From positions 1 to 25,969 of the forward strand of contig JAJDEC010000062.1 of the NCBI GenBank assembly GCA_029259995.1: a DNA stretch of 25,969 bases. The letters are read 5' to 3'. Shown here in pieces: positions 23,571 to 25,969 of this stretch. The notes beneath the pieces are model-generated. The model saw only the letters and a list, made by a program, of their open reading frames with translations, ran no database searches and was not told where the DNA came from. Origin of the DNA: Phycisphaerae bacterium (GTDB taxonomy: Bacteria; Planctomycetota; Phycisphaerae; UBA1845; UTPLA1). The translations under genes were made by a program, and so were the position numbers. Positions within the stretch are counted from its first letter, which is position 1. The number at the start of each line of letters is the position of its first letter.

Positions 23571-24526
23571 GGTGTATTCCGCGGCGCCGTCGAGTCATCG
23601 TCCGGCGGATTCTTGTCGTCGTCCTTCGCATCCGGCTTCGGATCTGACAAGTCGGGCGTCGGGATCAATCGAACCCCGTAGTCCTCCGCCGGAATTTTCA
23701 ACGATCCGATCCATCGCAGCATCCGCTGATAACGGGGATGCTTGTGCGACTGAAAGATCGGTCGATATTCAACACCGCCTGGATGTTGTAATTCCGCCGG
23801 CACCTCTGACGTCGGCAGCATGTACGTCGCGAGCAGCGATTTTGAAGGATCGTTGCGATCGATCATCCGCTTGCCGTCAACCATGTAGTCGTTCAATATC
23901 ACGAAGTCGGCGTATGTTGTCTCCGGGACCTTTTTCGGATCGTTGTATAACTTGAATCCATAGGCCCGCTCATTCATGGAATTGTGGCATCCCGAAGTCG
24001 AACAGCCGCGAATCACCTGCGGCAGAACGTGTTTTCGAAATTCAACAAAGATCTCCGGATCCGTCAGAATCTCCACACGATCCGCATACTTCACCCCCGT
24101 GTAATGCGCGAGAATATGCAGCTTCTGCGGCGGCGTTCGTTTTAGAAAACTCTGCCGCGCTTTCTTGCCGCGAAAATCCTCATGCCCTGTCATGGTCACA
24201 AGGAAATCGTCCTGAACCTCGCGCGACACTTTGACCGTCACACGATCGACTCCCTTGAGCCCTCGCATCGCACGCAGTTCCATGAATCGAATGCGGTTGA
24301 TTTCCGCATCCGTCAGCTTGCGCGGCTCCGGCGCGATGCCGTCCTTCGGTCCATCGGCGGGCGGATCGTCTTTGTCGGCATCATCTGGAGCAGGATCGTC
24401 GTCCGGCGCCGCCATTGCCGTGGCCGGACCCAGATCGAAAAAGCCGGCAATGATGACGCTGCCGACGTTCATCCCAAGAAATAGACACAAGGCCGTCAGC
24501 AGCCTCGTTTTTTGAATTATCGACAT
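23567..24526 (-). CDS. Exported c-type cytochrome-like protein with a CX4CH haem motif
   Basis: This 319-residue protein starts with a long signal peptide (about 1-40, cleavage likely after ATAMA) and an Asp/Pro/Lys-rich linker. The body contains C175, C180 and H181 in IRGCSTSGCHNS, a CX4CH haem-attachment pattern rather than the usual CX2CH. The region around it (FRKHVLPQVIRGC, then DPSKSLLATYMLP and HPRYQRMLRWIGSL) resembles planctomycete cytochrome modules in which a haem segment is followed by a DPxxS and a W-I-x-x-G motif. A second Asp/Pro/Lys-rich tail ends the protein. The ATG has GGGAGG at ideal spacing. Electron transfer outside the cytoplasm is likely; the partner may be the anchored protein encoded downstream. 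Confidence 0.72.
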   Translation of the reverse strand: MSIIQKTRLLTALCLFLGMNVGSVIIAGFFDLGPATAMAAPDDDPAPDDADKDDPPADGPKDGIAPEPRKLTDAEINRIRFMELRAMRGLKGVDRVTVKVSREVQDDFLVTMTGHEDFRGKKARQSFLKRTPPQKLHILAHYTGVKYADRVEILTDPEIFVEFRKHVLPQVIRGCSTSGCHNSMNERAYGFKLYNDPKKVPETTYADFVILNDYMVDGKRMIDRNDPSKSLLATYMLPTSEVPAELQHPGGVEYRPIFQSHKHPRYQRMLRWIGSLKIPAEDYGVRLIPTPDLSDPKPDAKDDDKNPPDDDSTAPRNTP

Positions 24527-24564
24527 CTGTCGCCTCCCGCCCGTTAAGGCGATTCTCTTGTATT

Positions 24565-24604
24565 TGCACGTCGCGATTCCCACAAATATTAACCTGCACG
24601 TCGC
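24565..24604. repeat. 10-bp direct repeats 30 bp apart in a divergent promoter region
   Basis: TGCACGTCGC occurs at 24565-24574 and 24595-24604, an exact 30-base offset, with an AT-rich stretch between. The repeats lie between the cytochrome-like gene and the small plus-strand gene. Helical phasing (about three turns) would suit a dimeric regulator. This is an inference from pattern only. Confidence 0.35.
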
Positions 24605-24614
24605 TCAGTGCGTT

Positions 24615-24620
24615 ATTATA
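24615..24620 (-). promoter_or_regulatory. Perfect TATAAT box for the cytochrome-like gene
   Basis: The minus strand reads TATAAT from 24620 to 24615. No good -35 element is found 16-18 bases upstream, so this is a partial promoter call. Transcription from it would start near 24608, about 80 bases before the start codon, and would carry both 10-base repeats in the leader. Confidence 0.4.
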
Positions 24621-24687
24621 TGAACGCAGCGTGACCGAAATGAGGGCGTGAGTAACCGCCGATAATTTGTCTGATAGAAGGTAGGCG

Positions 24688-24969
24688 ATGGACACATCGA
24701 CGTCCACCATCGAATCACTCATCGGCCGGGATGTCGTCTTTGACACAGCCGGCCCGATTACCTATCTCGGTCGATTCATCCGGATCGAGCCCGACGGCTT
24801 CGTCCTCGAGAACGCCGATATCCGTGATCGCCACGAAGGACACGTCAGCAAAGAGAAATACATCTGCGACGCGAAAGCGCAGGGAATCCAGCCCAATCGA
24901 GCCACGATTTTCGTTTTCCGCGACGCCGTCATCAGCGTCTCCGCACTTGATGACGTCATCGGTGAATAG
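24688..24969 (+). CDS. Small conserved planctomycete-type protein, possibly Sm-like fold
   Basis: This 93-residue cytoplasmic protein has no signal peptide or membrane helix. Its sequence (IGRDVVFDTAGPITYLGRFIRIEPDGFVLENADIRD, then GHVSKEKYICDAKAQGIQPNR and AVISVSALDDV) alternates short strands with turns. This resembles a small beta-barrel of the Sm/LSm type, in which a GR-x-V opening strand and a final VISVS strand are typical. I recall similar short proteins in planctomycete genomes but know no function. It starts with an ATG preceded by AAGG at about seven bases, and a strong hairpin follows the stop within 11 bases. RNA or ligand binding is a guess from fold. Confidence 0.65.
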   Translation: MDTSTSTIESLIGRDVVFDTAGPITYLGRFIRIEPDGFVLENADIRDRHEGHVSKEKYICDAKAQGIQPNRATIFVFRDAVISVSALDDVIGE

Positions 24970-24979
24970 CCATTAAGAA

Positions 24980-25008
24980 AGGCGATCGCCCGTAACGGAC
25001 GATCGCCT
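24980..25008. terminator. Strong hairpin after the small conserved gene
   Basis: AGGCGATCG and CGATCGCCT form a perfect nine-base stem. After one C/A mismatch three more pairs (CCG/CGG) close a TAA triloop. On the plus strand there is no T-run, so it would be a weak terminator for the small gene. On the minus strand it is followed by TTTCTTAATGG, which fits termination of transcripts from the Cys-rich gene. A bidirectional barrier is plausible. Confidence 0.5.
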
Positions 25009-25072
25009 GGTATTGATGAAACCCAGCCGTTCCCACGTGCCCAGTGTAGTGCCTCCTCCAATCATGCGAATT

Positions 25073-25305
25073 CGGGGAGTGTGGGCGTCTCGCCCGCACA
25101 TGCACAAGAGCAAAATACGGGCGGGCGTCTCGCCCGCTCATGCACAAGAGCAAAATACGGGTGGGCGTCTCGCCCGCTCATGCACAAGAGCAAAATACGG
25201 GCGGGCGTCTCGCCCGCTCATGCACAAGAGCAAAATACGCGCGGGCGTCTCGCCCGCTCATGCACAAGAGCAAAATACGGGCGGGCGAGACGCCCGCACT
25301 CCCCG
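25073..25305. repeat. 40-bp tandem repeat array bounded by a 25-bp inverted repeat
   Basis: Five consecutive 40-base units run from 25081 to 25280 with only about five base differences among them. Each unit consists of a 17-base palindrome, GCGGGCG-TCT-CGCCCGC (first and third units have one change in the stem), followed by a 23-base spacer, TCATGCACAAGAGC then AAAATACGG. A sixth palindrome follows at 25281-25297 in the opposite orientation (AGA loop). The outer ends, 25073-25097 and 25281-25305, are inverted copies with one mismatch. The spacers are the same in every unit, which excludes a CRISPR array. No transposase gene is near. It looks like a REP-type palindromic element amplified in tandem. 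As RNA, six hairpins would form in the 3' region of the Cys-rich gene's transcript. Confidence 0.9.
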
Positions 25306-25338
25306 CCAGGCGGCACGCGAATAATTGAGGCACGACAC

Positions 25339-25969
25339 TTAGTTCAACATGGCCGCAACCATGCCGGCCACGTCGCCGACATCCAGCCCGCTGTTCGCGT
25401 TGAAGTCGCCGCTGCAAACGTCGCCCTGTGACGGGCTGACCGAAGTCATCGCGGCGACAAATCCCTGCACGTCGCCGCCATCGACATCGCCCGAACTGTC
25501 GTAGTCGCCCAGCAGAACGCCATCGCACGGGTTACCACTTTCGCAATCGTCGGCGATGGTATTCCCGTTGCCGTCCGTGCAATCCGTTCCCATGCCCATC
25601 CATTGCGAATCCGGGATTTGCCCGCACAACACCTGGTCGAGATCAATGCAGAACCCTGTCGTAAGACAGCAGGCCCCCAACGGCAACGGACAATTCACGC
25701 CCGAACACATTGTGCCGTCTCCGAAGAACTGGCCGCCCATCGTGTCGCAGTCCGTATCAAGTACGGCGTCCAGACAACTCCCGTCCGGCATGCAGCACAC
25801 GCCCGTCGGGAAGCAGATGATCGTTCCGCAATCAGTCTCGAACCCGTTCCACGTGCCACTGGCGCCCATGCAATTCGCTTCTGTCAGGTCGACGCATCCC
25901 GATGGCATGAAACAACACGCCCCCGTGGGCTGCGGGCACGAAACTCCGGAACAGAGCGTGTTATCGCCC
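25339..25969 (-). CDS. Secreted Cys-rich repeat protein with dockerin/EF-hand-like end, 3' part
   Basis: The frame is open to the window edge, so the start lies outside; the internal ATG at 25908 falls within a repeat and is not a start. The visible 209 residues contain about three copies of a Cys-rich repeat of 40-47 residues, following the pattern GACC-x3-G-x-C, then a single Cys, G-x-F/W, G-x-G-T/C and C-P (for example GVCCMPDGSCLD, then GGQFFGDGTMCSGVNCP). The last 60 residues hold two Asp-rich segments, GDYDSSGDVDGGDVQGFV and GDFNANSGLDVGDVAGMV. These resemble the calcium-binding loops of type I dockerin repeats and are a common C-terminal module of exported planctomycete proteins. It is probably extracellular with disulfides. 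The function of the missing N-terminal part cannot be judged. Confidence 0.8.
   Translation of the reverse strand, partial: GDNTLCSGVSCPQPTGACCFMPSGCVDLTEANCMGASGTWNGFETDCGTIICFPTGVCCMPDGSCLDAVLDTDCDTMGGQFFGDGTMCSGVNCPLPLGACCLTTGFCIDLDQVLCGQIPDSQWMGMGTDCTDGNGNTIADDCESGNPCDGVLLGDYDSSGDVDGGDVQGFVAAMTSVSPSQGDVCSGDFNANSGLDVGDVAGMVAAMLN

Larger units (their letters stand above)
24970..25338. other. Intergenic region holding a hairpin and a repeat array
   Basis: This gap of about 370 bases between convergent genes is almost fully taken up by the hairpin near its left end and the tandem palindrome array. Frames through the array (repeating RAGVSPAHAQEQNTG and similar) arise from the repeat in all phases, because 40 is not a multiple of three. 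They are not regarded as genes. Confidence 0.7.

Noticed and set aside
25081..25280. CRISPR-like regular array
   Set aside because: All units are the same including the inter-palindrome part, so there are no variable spacers, and no cas gene is present. It is a tandem repeat.
25013..25431. Long open frames through the repeat array on both strands
   Set aside because: They arise from the 40-base unit in every phase, have no ribosome site and encode only the repeat.

Overview
The window looks like a chromosomal segment from a planctomycete, most likely of the Phycisphaerae type. The supporting signs are moderately high GC, many signalling genes (three Hanks-type Ser/Thr kinases, an FHA protein, two ECF sigma factors), c-type cytochromes of planctomycete style, and a secreted Cys-rich protein ending in a dockerin/EF-hand-like pair of repeats. 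This placement is inferred from gene content, not from a marker gene.

Layout. (1) Positions 1-347 hold the 3' end of a TerC-family membrane protein, converging on and overlapping a minus-strand block. (2) 316-9416, all minus: egtD and egtB (ergothioneine synthesis, ATGA-coupled, with a near-consensus promoter), a fused substrate-binding/permease protein, its ABC ATPase and a di-haem cytochrome (the last three coupled by stop/start overlaps), then a rhomboid protease, a MogA/MoaB-type protein and a tiny acidic lipoprotein with its own terminator. (3) 9804-17949, all plus: an FHA protein, two tandem paralogous kinases with different membrane halves, a small membrane protein, then an ECF sigma factor with a Cys/His tail. 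(4) A deoxyhypusine-synthase-like enzyme (plus) converges on a heavy-metal-binding lipoprotein, followed on the minus strand by a PNPOx-like flavoprotein and a second ECF sigma factor. (5) That sigma gene is divergent from a third kinase, whose 3' end overlaps by 103 bp a minus-strand two-gene unit (a membrane-anchored unknown protein and a CX4CH cytochrome). (6) Last come a small conserved protein, a strong hairpin, a 40-bp tandem repeat array bounded by inverted repeats, and the 3' end of a secreted Cys-rich/dockerin-like protein.

Two themes stand out. First, an ergothioneine synthesis pair sits next to an OpuA/EgtUV-like importer whose domain order (binding domain first, permease second) is the reverse of the usual fusion. 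Second, the FHA-kinase operon and both ECF sigma genes carry the same upstream bipartite motif, G(G/A)AAC-N14/15-GGGTTAG. I read this as an ECF-type promoter tying these signalling genes into one regulon; a weaker relative precedes the third kinase. No tRNA, rRNA, transposase or CRISPR array was seen.
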